Shown: positions 32,683 to 42,512 of the stretch, one piece after another
How positions within the stretch are numbered: the stretch's first letter is position 1
How the letters are laid out: each line of letters opens with the position of its first letter
Source: Nelumbo lutea
Taxonomy: Eukaryota > Streptophyta > Magnoliopsida > Proteales > Nelumbonaceae
Reading direction: 5' to 3'
Assembly (NCBI GenBank): GCA_022828595.1
Contig: JAKGHH010000008.1
Coordinates: 23,614,378 to 23,678,377 of the forward strand
Length of the DNA: 64,000 bases
The notes under the pieces: generated by a model
Seen by the model: the letters and a program-made list of their open reading frames with translations, nothing else
The model's database searches: none
What the model was told of the DNA's origin: nothing
Program-made: the position numbers and the translations under genes

Positions 32683-33047
32683 AGTAGCCGATCAAGACTA
32701 CAGTCAGTCTTGAATTCCAAAAGATTTCGGATTGAGAAAAGTAGAAGAAAGAAGGAGAAGAAAGGAGAAGAAAGCAGAAGTACACAAGGGTTCTGAAAGG
32801 AGGGACAGATCGAATGAATCTGCTGCCGCCACTCTCTCAATATTTATAGATTATGTTCACTAAATGTAGGAAAGGGCAGAATTGCCCTTAATGCTTACAT
32901 GGCAAATAAAACAAATAATAAACTGAAATAACAAGCTGTCTAAGATAACTACCAACTAACACTGACATAACTAACAAAGGTTACATGTGTTGTCATACGA
33001 CCACAGTGGGGACCACAGCCGTGGGGCCCACGTCAGTGTTCTCTACA
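32683..33047 (-). repeat. 3' LTR of inner copia
   Basis: On the minus strand it runs TGTAGAGAACACTGACG ... GATCGGCTACT. A TATA-like 'TCTATAAATATTGAGAG' occurs around 32835-32850. Confidence 0.93.
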
Positions 33048-33143
33048 CTCCCCCTCAAGTTGGGAATAGATATTTGTCATTCTCAACTTGAATAGGTCTG
33101 CCTCTAACTTCTTCCTTGGAAAAGCCTTGGTGAGAAGATCTGC

Positions 33144-34277
33144 TTACTGCATGTTGGAGGTGATATACGGGAGACACACTTCTTGTGATGAGACCCTTTC
33201 TCTGACAAAATGTCGATCAACTTCGACATGTTTAGTTTTGTCATGCTGCACCGGATTGTGAGTTATATTAATAATTGCCTGATTATCACAATACAGCATC
33301 AAGGGCTTCTCATAATCAATACCCAACTCTTCAAGTAGTGATTTCAACCATAGGATTTCAGCCACTTTGTTAGCCATTGACCTGTATTCAGCTTCGGCAC
33401 TAGAGCGGGAAACAACACTTTGTTTTTTACTCCTCCAAGAGACAAGGTTACCTCCTACAAGGGCACAATATCCAGAGGTAGACCTCCTATCATCAGCACT
33501 CCCAGCATAATCAGCATCTATATAGACCTCCACCTTCATGTGATTATCGTTCTTGAACAGTATACCTCTACCTGGGCATCTCTTCAAGTATGCTAATATT
33601 CTCTCAACTACAAGAAGATGAGTAGTTCTAGGGGAATGCATGTACTGGCTGATAACAATGACTGCATAACTGATATCTGGCCGCGTGAAGCAGAGATATA
33701 GGAGCTTTCCAACCAACCGTTGGAACATAACTTTGTCTTCAAGAGGCTCTCCACCCTCTGCATTGATCTTGTGATTTTGTTCAATGGGTGTAACGGCAGG
33801 CTTGACACCTAACTTTCCAATTTCCGCCAACAGATCTAGAACATACTTCCTTTGAGAGATAAAGATCCCCTGTTTAGATCTAGCAACCTCAATACCCAAA
33901 AAATATCGTAGTGCACCAAGATCTTTCACCTCAAACTCTTGATGAAGGAGTTGTTTGAGGGACTCAATATCACTATTATTGTTCCCTATCACTACAATAT
34001 CATCCACATATACAGCAAGCAAGGTCAAAGAAGAATTCATTCTTTTAACGAACAGTGTATGATCTGATTGGGCCTGTACATAGTCGAATTTTCCAAGGGC
34101 TAGTCTGAATCTATCAAACCAAGCTCTAGGGGACTGCTTTAATCCATACAATGCCTTACTCAGTCGGCAAACCTTCTTACCTATCTCTGTATCATAGAAT
34201 CTAGGGGGCAACTGCATGTAGACCTCTTCCTGTAAGTCTCTATTCAGAAAGGCATTTTTAACGTCCATCTGGAACAA
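33144..34277 (-). pseudogene. Copia RT C-terminal part and RNase H (long open frame)
   Basis: An uninterrupted 377-codon frame from '[20 protein letters not shown]' through 'VCRLSKALYGLKQSPRAWFD', the catalytic 'LLAVYVDDIVVIG', 'FLGIEVARSKQGIFISQRKY' and 'FTRPDISYAV'. RNase H follows: 'VYIDADYAGSADDRRSTSGY', 'SWRSKKQSVVSRSSAEAEYR', 'LYCDNQAIINITHNPVQHDK', 'KHVEVDRHFVRE'. It ends just before the polypurine tract. It is a fragment of one polyprotein; the N-terminal RT is damaged by a local rearrangement at 34240-34320, so it is not an independent gene. Confidence 0.92.
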
Positions 34278-34279
34278 GG

Positions 34280-34880
34280 GCCAAGAGTAACTTGCTGAAA
34301 GGCATTTTTAACATCATCTTAGCTACTGGGGCAAAAGTCTCCAAGTAGTCTATACCATAAGTCTGAGTAAACCCTTTTGCAACCAACCGGGCTTTGTACC
34401 TTTCAATGGAGCCATCAGCATTATGTTTCACAGTAAATACCCATCTACATCCAACTAGCTTTTTCCTTTGGGTAGGTCAACTAGCTCTCAAGTATTATCT
34501 TTCAAAAGGGCATCCATTTCAACTTTCATTGCATCTTTCCACTCTGGAACTGATAAGGCTTCTTGCACTGTTATGGGGATAGGAATATCAACAATGGAAG
34601 TGAGAAAGGACCTGTAAGAGGGAGACAGGCGATCATAGGATAGAAACTAGGAAATACTGTGAGTTGTGGATGTGGTGCAACGCCGTTTCCCTTTACAAAC
34701 CGCAATAGGGAGGTCAAGGTCATTAGAAGGAAGGGAAGTAGCAATAGTGGAAGGTATCTCAATGGGCCTTGGGACTGTAGTACCTAGATGTGGATCCACA
34801 GAAGGAACTAGGGCTGACCTGGACTGCTGATGACCAAGATCAACCAGCCTACATCGCCTGTGATAGACTTTCAACTCCTG
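34280..34880 (-). pseudogene. Copia pol linker and RT N-terminus, rearranged
   Basis: 'DLDLPIAVCKGKRRCT' is at about 34660-34720, and the RT opening ('WR..KWMPF..', 'VGCRWVF'-like) lies at 34420-34560 with stops. At 34252-34267 and 34299-34314 the sequence GAAAGGCATTTTTAAC is repeated. The duplicate replaces the segment that should encode 'NSIRVLLS'. Confidence 0.75.
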
Positions 34881-34886
34881 ATCCCT

Positions 34887-36024
34887 CTAACAACCCTCAC
34901 CATTACAACCTTCATAACTCAATGGAATGGGTAAAGGAACAACCTCAGATGAGTTAACCCCACTCTCACTGCGCTCCCCCTGAGGAAAAAGACCCAAATT
35001 CTCACCACTCTCCCCCTGAGGAGAAACCCTAGGATAATAGGGTGCCTCCTCAAAGAAGGTGACATCCATTAAGACAAATCTCCTCCCTGAAATAGGATCA
35101 TAACAGCAATAACCCTTTTGAGTTTGTGCATAACCGAGAAAAATGCATTTGGGGGCCTTAGGGTCAAATTTGGAATGATGAGGTCCAAGAAGCTGAACAA
35201 AACAGGTACAACCAAAGGTTTTAAGAGGAACAGTAAACAACTCCTCGTCTGGGTATAGAAGGGTAAACGGAGGTTTCATATCAAGAACCCATGAAAGAAC
35301 CAGATTAATGAGATACACTACCGTGAGGATAGCATCACCCCAAAAATGGATAGGCACATTAGAGGTAAACATAATGCTTCTAGCCACCTCCAAAATGTGC
35401 CTATTCTTCCTCTCAACAACCCCATTCTATTGTGGTGTATGAGGACAAGTGCTCTGGTGAATAACCCCATGATCAAGTAGATAAGAGGCCAGTGGCTTGG
35501 CAAAGTATTCTTTTCCATTATCAGATCAGAGGACTTTGATTTTGACCCCAAACTGGGTTAAAATCATCTGATGAAAGTTTTGAGTCAGAGCGGGAACCTC
35601 ATCTCGAGAACGCATAAAGTAGACCCAAGAAAAAGGGGTATAGTCATCAACAAACAACAGAAAAATATTTGTACCCACCCATAGAAGGGATGTGATACGG
35701 CCCCCAAACATCGGTATGCACAATACCAAAAGAATTACTACTTCTTTTATTACTCAAGGAATAAGATGTTCTACAATGTTTGGCAAGCTCACAACTCTCA
35801 CATCTCAAATTTGACATCTCAACAAACTCAAATAAAGTAGGAAACAAACTCTTCAAAGACCGAAAAGATAAATGACCTAAACGATTATGCCAGAGCATAA
35901 CCAGACTCACAGACCTAGAAACAAAAGACTTCTTATCCATAGGCTCTTTCCAATGAGAACTCTCTCCAAGCAGATAGATCCCATTTGTCTCATGGCCAGT
36001 CCCAATCACCTTCCTTGTCTCCAA
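34887..36024 (-). pseudogene. Copia integrase
   Basis: The zinc region is 'LWHNRLGHLSFRSLKSLFPT' and 'CESCELAKHCRTSY' (35750-35880). The first catalytic Asp is in 'HTDVWGP' at about 35710, then 'FVDDYTPFSWVYFMRSRDEV' (35570-35650). The second Asp is in '.DNGKEYF', preceded by a stop at 35526, and the Glu is in 'VVERKNRHILEVA' (35380-35430), so the DDE triad is traceable. 'FGCTCFV', 'KCIFLGYAQTQKGYCCYDP' and 'VLMDVTFFEEAPYY' follow. Three or four point stops or frameshifts. Confidence 0.9.
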
Positions 36025-36039
36025 GTCTTGAAAAACACA

Positions 36040-36783
36040 TCAGTCAGGGAAAAAGGTTACTGAACAGTTCTGATGTTTTGTAATACTACTGACTAAAAGC
36101 AAATTAGTATCAAGTTTAGGAACATGCAAGACTGAGGATAAAGAGATAGAATCAGATAACTTGATGTCACCCATGCCAGAAATGGGAACAAGAGAGCCAT
36201 CAGCAATGGATACTTTATCTCTACCAGAAGATAAGTGATAAATAGTGAACAGTGATGGCAAGCTAGTCATATGGTCAGATGCACCTGAGTCTATTACCCA
36301 ACAATGTTCAGTGTTACCTGGAGCTAAAGCATGGCAAGCTGAGGCCCGAGTACCTGAATGAGCAAATGCTGATGTGGCAGGGGCTGATGGTGATTGCAAT
36401 GACTGAGTTGAATTCTCAACCTCCTTTTCCAACTGTATTAGGGCAACCCGAACAGCAGCTAAGGTATCTAGGGGCATGCCTTTTGTGCCCGACGAGGATG
36501 CAAAATTAGTATTCACAGCCATATGAGCATTACCCCTTTTATTCCTCAGTTTTGCTAGGACTAAATGAGGGTGCAACTTCCAACATGTATCTTTCGTATG
36601 CTTGGGCTTCTTGCAATGTTCACATACTAGATCCCGTTTATCTTCCTTCTTCATGTCCCTTTCTGTGTCACCCCCAGACTTAGGTTTAACTGTTGCCAGG
36701 GCTGGGGGGAAGGGTTGATGTTGCATCACCTTTCTCCTGGTCTCTTCACTATGCACCAGGGAGTAGGCTTGAGATAGGGTCAC
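36040..36783 (-). pseudogene. Copia gag C-terminus and protease
   Basis: A 247-codon open stretch. The CCHC zinc knuckle CEHCKKPKHTKDTC is at about 36585-36630, a Ser/Ala-rich linker follows, and the protease motif 'WVIDSGASDHMTSLPSLF' at 36250-36305 has all active-site residues intact. 'ADGSLVPISGMGDIKL' and 'LSSVLHVPKLDTNLL' follow. The frame ends at a stop (36037) in front of 'CVFQDLET'. Confidence 0.9.
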
Positions 36784-36784
36784 A

Positions 36785-37387
36785 CCGTCTCTTGTCAGTA
36801 TCTACTGTCTCACAATGTCAATCTGAATTCAGGCCAGCCAGAAATTCAAACACCCAATTGGTCTCGACTTGCTTTCTATGGGTTTGTGCATCTTTTGGAC
36901 TTTCCCACTCAAGAGTCTCTAGATGGTCAATTTCATGCCACAGAGATTTCAAGGTAGAGAAATAAACGGAGACTGGCTTCTTTCCTTGTTTAAGGTTATT
37001 CACCTCACACTTTAATTCATAGGCTCTAGCAACATTAAGGGGTTGGGAGTAAGTCTCTTTCATGACATCCCATATCTCCTTGGCTATCTTTTCCCACAAG
37101 TAATTTCAGTTGATATGTGGCTGCATAGAGTTGCACATCCATGTCATAGCCAAGTAGTTCTCCTGAACCCACTTGGTATACATTGGGTCCTCCTTGGAAG
37201 GTTCTTTCACATCTCCCAATAGGTAGCTAAGTTTTCCCCTTCCCCCAATAGCCATCATGGCTGATTGGGCCCATTCCAAGTAATTGGATCCGTCAAATCT
37301 CACAGTTGTAATCTGAAATGCAGTCTCAGACATACTACCAGAACTGTTGTTCCCAAAAACACCTTCTCCCTGATTTTTGAACTCCAT
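36785..37387 (-). pseudogene. Copia gag N-terminal part
   Basis: Starts ATG at 37387 ('MEFKNQGEGVFGNNSSGSMS'). Then 'FDGSNYLEWAQSAMMAIGGR', 'GKLSYLLGDVKEP' and 'KWVQENYLAMTWMCNSMQP'. After a stop at about 37103 come 'EIWDVMKETYSQPLNVARAY' and 'LKQGKKPVSVYFSTLKSLWH'. It needs only two or three base changes to be open, and was probably functional recently in evolutionary terms. Confidence 0.9.
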
Positions 37388-38082
37388 TCTTGGTTAAGAA
37401 TCAGTAGTTAAGAACTATTAGGGTTACTGCAATAGAAAACAGCACTTGAACAACTGATCACAATCAGAAATCTGTATGAAATCAGTTCAGATCTGATCTG
37501 AAACTAATCGGCAATCAGAATATAAGCAGTCTGATAATAGTTCTCACCCCCAAAACAGGCTCGGAAGCCAAAACAGGTCTGAAAAACCACTTAGAAAGCA
37601 ATCTGTAATGCTGAAGCAGAATTAGGGTTTTAATCGTAGGGTTAGGAAAACCTTTGTGAGAACATAAACAGTGCTCAGCCACACCTTCCAAAAGCATTCA
37701 CAGTCAAGTCTAGCCGTAGGGTTAATGACAAACCCTAAAAAAAACTGATCACCTCTGAGAAAAAATAGGAGTTCAGCCGCTCCTCCTAGATAGGTCCAAC
37801 CTATCTTGACTGACAGCAATCTCAAGGGAAAAATAAAGACTTACCCAGAAAACTTTGATCGCTACCTTCAATCGTGGCCTGAACCCTAACCTTCTCTGAT
37901 TCTTCCTGATTACCAAAACACTCTCCAAGCCTCTACAAGTCTTCGGACAACTGCTAAACTTTCTGGTAACCTCCAAGAATCAGCCAACGAACAGTCCTCT
38001 GTAAGCTTCCAGCCCTAGACAGTTCTCATGTGGTCGGTTGGACTAGACTCACATGAGAAACCCTAGATAGGCTCTGATACCA
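37388..38082 (-). other. Untranslated leader of inner copia
   Basis: Between the 5' LTR and the gag ATG. I see no coding motif; short upstream ATGs are present. The primer site occupies 38071-38082. Confidence 0.7.
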
Positions 38083-38447
38083 AGTAGTCGATCAAGACTA
38101 CAGTCAGTCTTGAATTCCAAAAGATTTCGGATTGAGATAAGTGGAAGAAAGAGGGAGAAGAAAGGAGTAGAAAGCAGAAGTACACAAAGGTTTTGAAAGG
38201 AGGGACAGATCGGATGAATCTGTCGCCGCTACTCTCTCAATATTTATAGATTATGTTCACTAAATGTAGGAAAGGGCAGAATTGCCCTTAATGCTTACAT
38301 GGCAAATAAAACAAATAATAAACTGAAATAACAAGTTGTTTAAGATAACTACCAGCTAACACTGACATAACTAACAAAGGTTACATGTGCTGTCATACGA
38401 CCACAGTGGGAACCACAGACGTGGGGCCCACATCAGTGTTCTATACA
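38083..38447 (-). repeat. 5' LTR of inner copia
   Basis: On the minus strand it runs TGTATAGAACACTGATG ... GATCGACTACT, directly followed by TGGTATCAGAGC. It ends CT rather than CA, as does its partner LTR. Confidence 0.93.
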
Positions 38448-39110
38448 AATGGCTTAAAACAGTCTCCAAGGGCCTGATTCAGTAGGTTCCATAAGGCAAT
38501 TCAACAGATGGGTTTTAAGCAGTAAAAGTCTTATCACACACTCTTTGTAAAGAGACAACAAGGAAGAATGGAAACTTTAATTGTGTATGTCGATGACATT
38601 ATTATCACCGATGATTGGGACTCAGAAATGTAAACCACAGAGAGCAAGAAAGATTTTTCATTAGAATTGAAATGGCCCGCTCTAATCAGGATATCTTCAT
38701 CTCCTAAAGGAAATATGTTCTTGATCTCTTGAAAGATACAAGGAAGCTTGGAGCAAAACCTGCTAACACTCCTATAGATGTAAACCACAGGCTTGGGGAT
38801 TGTAGTGATGAGCCCATAGCAGACATAAAGCAGTATCAAAGCTTGGTGGGCAGAATTCTCTACCTATCTATGACAAGACCTAACATTGCGTATGCAATGG
38901 GAGTCCTTAGCCAATTTATGCATGCTCCCAGAGACATGGCCATTCATCCAAGTGTAGTGGCCAAATCAAGTGTAGAAGCTAAAAATATAGGGCCATGTCT
39001 AATGGTGTGGCAGAACTTCTATGGATAAAGAATCTCTTGGGTGAATTGGGCTTTCCTCTCAGTGATCCTATGTCACTATACTATGACAATAAAGAGTGAT
39101 GTGATCCAAT
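38448..39110 (+). pseudogene. Copia RT second half and RNase H start (outer element)
   Basis: Resumes 'GLKQSPRA' after the nested copia. The YVDD block is 'IVYVDDIIIT' at about 38583-38612. Then 'DLLKDTRKLGAKPANTPIDV', 'LVGRILYLSMTRPNIAYAMG' and 'LSQFMHAPRD'. RNase H is shortened: 'SVVAKSSVEA' and 'LYYDN'. It is broken by stops and deletions, for example after the YVDD block and after 'HAPRD'. Confidence 0.88.
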
Positions 39111-39186
39111 TCTAATGGTTCTCTTCTTCCTTCTTCTCTTCCTCCTCTCTTCTCTTGATCAAGATCTTTCTTCCTTGCCGAAATCA
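39111..39186 (+). repeat. 3' LTR remnant of copia 27106-39186
   Basis: TTCTCTTCTTCC ... CTTGATCAAGATC ... GAAATCA matches the last ~75 bp of the 5' LTR (27255-27330) and is followed by the target copy GGCTG. Most of the LTR upstream has been deleted. Confidence 0.85.
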
Positions 39187-40067
39187 GGCTGTAAATAAAT
39201 TGGATCAGATCCAATTTGAATCCAAATTCAATCCGGTATGAGCCAGATTCGGATACCTCCCTTGATCCTTACAAATCAGATCGAACCAGAAAAGTCGATC
39301 TGTTTAGTTAACAGATCAAATTCAAAAAAATACCCCAATTCAATCGACCATGACCCAATCCAATCTGTTAGTCACAAAATATTATATTATATATTATTTA
39401 TATATTATATATGTATATTTTGTATATTATATACATTATTTATATTACATCAACTTTTTTTACTACAATCCAAATCGAATCAGATTCAAATCAGATATCC
39501 GATAAGATATTCGAATTTGAATCATAATCTTGAAAATCCGATGGATTCTTATCGAATTTGGATGGTCGGATTTCTTATCGAATTGGAATAGATATATCCT
39601 TTACCGAATCCAGACCGATCCATTTGCAGCCCTAAAAAGAGGATTCTCAATCTAATGAAAACATAGTAACAAAAAAGACCAAAGTCAAAATGGCAAGTAA
39701 ATGACATCGAGAGAAGATGGCTACAAGACTAAAAGGGAGACAAAGAGAAGGATATACCTATTTTTAAGTCTCTTAATATTCTCTTATTTGTTTTTCTGAG
39801 CCTGAATGCACAACTATACTTCTTCTAATGATTCCTTTAAGGTCTATTATCTAATTCCATTTTTTCTTAGTTTCTTTGATTTTTTCGATTTTCCTAATAT
39901 CTAAGAAAAATTAATGAAATATCCTTGAAATTTCCCCATCTCTACATGTAAAATGTCTATTGAAATCAAAATTGTGAATCATGAATTTAAAAACAAGGAT
40001 TCCAGAAACTTAGAATATAACTGATTTTTTTTTTGACAAAGAAATACTGTTTCTGTGTGAGGGAGAG

Positions 40068-40216
40068 GGACCATTACTTGGTGTAATGGTAAAATCTCAG
40101 GTTGGGCAAGGGTGAGAATGCGAGTTTCGTGTCTGAGGGCAGGCACTTTGTGCAAAAAATAAAAAATAATGCCAAAGATTAGGACCATACCCAGTCTACC
40201 CCTCCCAAGACCCTAG
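40068..40216 (+). repeat. tRNA-derived SINE remnant (Au-like)
   Basis: 'TTGGTGTAATGGTAAAATC' resembles a box A region, 'GAGTTTCGTGTCTGAGG' sits where box B would be, and the tail ends 'CAGTCTACCCCTCCCAAGACC', much like the 'CCCTCCCCAGACCC' ending of plant Au SINEs. It is degenerate, and no target duplication was found. Confidence 0.5.
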
Positions 40217-40334
40217 GTAGCCAGGACCAACAATGGGTAATGGCATGTTATATACTGTTTCTGCATTAATATCTTGCTAATAGAACTCTGTATGGTCTAA
40301 TACATATCTTAGGTGTCTACAAGGAACATGATGT

Positions 40335-40335
40335 A

Positions 40336-40389
<54 letters not shown>
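40335..40389 (+). repeat. (TA)n(TG)n microsatellite
   Basis: About 12 TA units pass directly into about 15 TG units. Confidence 0.95.
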
Positions 40390-40394
<5 letters not shown>

Positions 40395-40448
40395 GGCTAA
40401 GATTTAGCCTATGGTTAATCTACAGTGAGGAAAAATGCTAAGACATAC

Positions 40449-40517
40449 CACTCCAGCATAAAGTGAAGCCAAAGACCTTACTTCTGCTTCAGCAACAACA
40501 AGAAAATTCTTCAAAGT
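40449..40517 (-). CDS. Class II formin, FH2-domain exon (fourth in window)
   Basis: A 69-bp, 23-codon phase-0 exon. It encodes TLKNFLVVAEAEVRSLASLY then AGV, matching the class II formin motif 'LKxFLxxAEAEVRSLASLYsxV'. The acceptor is TGCAG (RC of 40518-40522) and the donor is GTATGTC, close to the plant consensus. The protein continues with 'GRNADAL...', which is encoded 33.4 kb away at 6998-7064. The intron in between carries at least a dozen nested transposon insertions. Confidence 0.94.
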
Positions 40518-40823
40518 CTGCATGTAAAAACATTTGATTAGGAAACATAACAACATAGCAAGAAAGAAGATAAATACTGATAGTAAAATAAGATAAATAT
40601 GCAACAATATCTATAAAAATTTGAAAAAATGAACCTGGCCCTAATGAAACAATCAGGTTGGCTATAAAGATCTAAAGAGAATTTGTTATCATTAACAGAA
40701 GAATAAACTTTTAAATCAAGAAAACAAAATAGAATACAGAATAATGTCATTCCTACAATGAGAAGAGAGCCATCTGGTACTGAATAAGAAAGAGGGTGGA
40801 ATAAAACAATATTATTAAAATAC

Positions 40824-40940
40824 CTTGCAGAAAGTTTGTGATATAGGACCATCATTTTCAGAGGCAGTCAATTCCTGTTCAACTTTCTCTAAGCCTTTGC
40901 TAATAGCTTGCATCTCCTCTGCCAAAAATTTTAGTTGGAT
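40824..40940 (-). CDS. Class II formin, FH2-domain exon (third in window)
   Basis: A 117-bp, 39-codon phase-0 exon. It begins IQLKFLAEEMQAISKGLEKV, continues with an acidic stretch (EQELTASENDG) and ends QTFCK. This is the amphipathic C-terminal FH2 helix (LAEEMQAISKGLEKVEQE), highly characteristic of class II plant formins. The acceptor is CAG (RC of 40941-40943) and the donor GTATTTTAAT is next to 40824. The flanking introns are short (79 bp upstream, 306 bp downstream). These three central exons therefore keep ordinary spacing while the introns on either side have exploded in size. Confidence 0.94.
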
Positions 40941-41019
40941 CTGTATGGAAATGAACTATTGGAGTTGCTAAATATCCTACAAGTGAACAAAAATTTATCT
41001 GCAACCAAAATGGTTATAC

Positions 41020-41091
41020 CTTTGATGCTGCTTCCAAGTGGAAAAGGTCTTTGTGAAAATATATAAGTTCTGGTAGTTTATCAGCAAGCAC
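41020..41091 (-). CDS. Class II formin, FH2-domain exon (second in window)
   Basis: A 72-bp, 24-codon phase-0 exon encoding VLADKLPELIYFHKDLFHLE then AASK. In plant class II formins this segment directly follows 'MTLMHYLCK', so it continues the exon at 63459 without a missing or extra residue. The acceptor is TAG (RC of 41092-41094) and the donor GTATAACC follows the AAG codon at 41020. It has no internal stop. The segment lies in the helical C-terminal half of FH2, near the post/coiled-coil region. 'IYFHKDLFH' differs from the 'LDFDKDLVH' I remember from relatives, but such changes are compatible with a functional protein. The next intron is only 79 bp. Confidence 0.93.
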
Positions 41092-42512
41092 CTACAATAC
41101 AAAAAGCATAAAGGATTATCAAAATATAGTAGATAATGAAATGTTTTGTTCAAGAACAAGCATGGAATCACCAACTCTGTAACAACTGAAAGGGGCCTAA
41201 TTTTAGTATAATTAATCTCCTAATATAGGGCCAATTGTATCTCTTAAATCAACTAACAATTATGGATGTTCCACTAAGGGCCATTACCCAATGATGGTCT
41301 TAGCTATCCAGAGTCTTTGGAAGGGACAAAGGGTAGATTGGATATGGATCTAATCATCAGTGTTTTTTATTTTTCTGCTTCTTTTCATTTTAGCACAAAC
41401 TAGCTAATCTGAGACGTAAACTTGAGAACAAAGCTATAACCCTTTTGCGTGTTCAATCTTTATCAAAATTGGATGTTCCCATATCACTAACTTAACCTAA
41501 TACCAAAACATAGCTGGATTTGGAACTTAGAATTAGATTATAGACAGAGTTTATAGTCCAGGCTCTTTTCTTTTTTGTAATTTGAAACACCTCAAATTTG
41601 CTTCAATATGGATTCAGAAAGCAAACCATATCAAGATGTGATTTTAAGTTGATAGAACAAAGATTAACCCTACATCATTCAGTTTAACAATTAATTCCTT
41701 GCTATCATAACTAGTACTGAAGAAGAAAATACAGAAAATATAACTTCAGGAAACTATGCATGTAATTAGAATTACTTCTGGCACAACTGGAAACAAAGCA
41801 TTGTCTCTCATTTCCTTGCTAAAGAAGTTGAACATAAATATTTCTAGTTCTTTTCTGTGCTTCCATTCCATGACTTTGATGGTAAAATTATATGGATTCT
41901 TATTTATTTTAATTGATGCTTCTCAGAACAACAAGATGAAACACCCCTCCCCCAGCCAGCTCTTACTACAACCAAAGCAAAGGGAAAGAAGAGTTTAGCA
42001 CCCCCAAAATACAAGACGAAAGCTATCATTAACACCCAGTAACCCCAATGAACAATGCACTGTGCACATGCAAATGAAATTTCATTTTTATACCACATAT
42101 CATTCCCAAAAACTAATGAACAATGCACTGTGCACTAGAGCTCGAGTTTATATATTTTGAAAATATGCATTTAGAAATATGTCATTTGATATTTCTCATT
42201 ATTTAAAAAAAAAAAACATTAAGGTAACCTATTGTAATGGAAAAAGACAACAACAATACATTTCATGTCTTCACTTTATCAGTCTTTAGAAAGATTGCAC
42301 CATCATATTCATCATCCAGCCATATACCCACTCCAAACCTCCAGCCTAAATGATTTACGGTAAGAATACTGTTCCCCCATTAAAAACACATCTTCTGTTA
42401 TAGAATGAACCAACAAGTATTTATCACTACTTGAAGGCTATTTCTTTTTTCGCCTTCCCCTTTTTACCAAATATAAACCTTGCATCAAGTAGAAAAATAG
42501 AAAACAATAATC
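41092..42512. other. Formin intron sequence
   Basis: No coding or transposon motif was recognised. A 21-bp direct repeat AATGAACAATGCACTGTGCA(C) occurs at about 42047 and 42114. Confidence 0.6.

Larger units (their letters stand above)
32683..38447 (-). mobile_element. Complete minus-strand copia element nested in copia RT
   Basis: Two 365-bp LTRs (32683-33047 and 38083-38447) differ at about 19 sites by eye, near 5 percent, so it is younger than the element at 7369. The primer site TGGTATCAGAGC reads on the minus strand at 38082-38071, and a polypurine tract CTTGAGGGGGAG lies next to 33047. The flanks TACGG (32678-32682) and AATGG (38448-38452) are a decayed 5-bp duplication. Gag, protease, integrase, RT and RNase H are all present with few stops, making it the best preserved element here. 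Its orientation is the same as the formin gene. Confidence 0.93.
27106..39186 (+). mobile_element. Copia element inserted in element H, itself twice invaded
   Basis: The 5' LTR starts TGATGTAATC at 27106 and ends AAATCA at 27330. A 3' LTR remnant ends AAATCA at 39186. The target duplication GGCTG is exact at 27101-27105 and 39187-39191. Gag, protease, integrase and RT follow in order, interrupted by a LINE (30743-32107) and a complete minus-strand copia (32683-38447). RT resumes at 38448. RNase H stops at 'YYDNKE', and most of the 3' LTR is deleted. Confidence 0.9.
27098..39634 (+). mobile_element. Non-autonomous hAT-like element H, split by a copia
   Basis: The left terminus is TAGGGCTG (27098-27105). 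The rest (39192-39634) continues TAAATAAATTGGATC and ends CATTTGCAGCCCTA. Joined, the left end reads TAGGGCTGTAAATAAATTGG against TAGGGCTGCAAATGGATCGG at the right. The 8-bp duplication AAAAGAGG is perfect at 27090-27097 and 39635-39642. Without the copia the element is about 450 bp, full of AATCCGAT/GAATTTGGAT motifs, non-coding. Confidence 0.9.
39643..40448. other. Formin intron sequence
   Basis: It continues the DNA left of 27090 if element H is removed. It holds a SINE remnant (40068-40216) and a (TA)n(TG)n tract (40335-40389). I see nothing else. Confidence 0.6.

Noticed and set aside
33144..34277. 377-codon frame as an independent gene
   Set aside because: It is the RT/RNase H portion of the nested copia, lying between its LTRs and lacking the N-terminal RT.
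41756..41998. 80-codon plus-strand frame
   Set aside because: Low-complexity composition in intron DNA; no motif.
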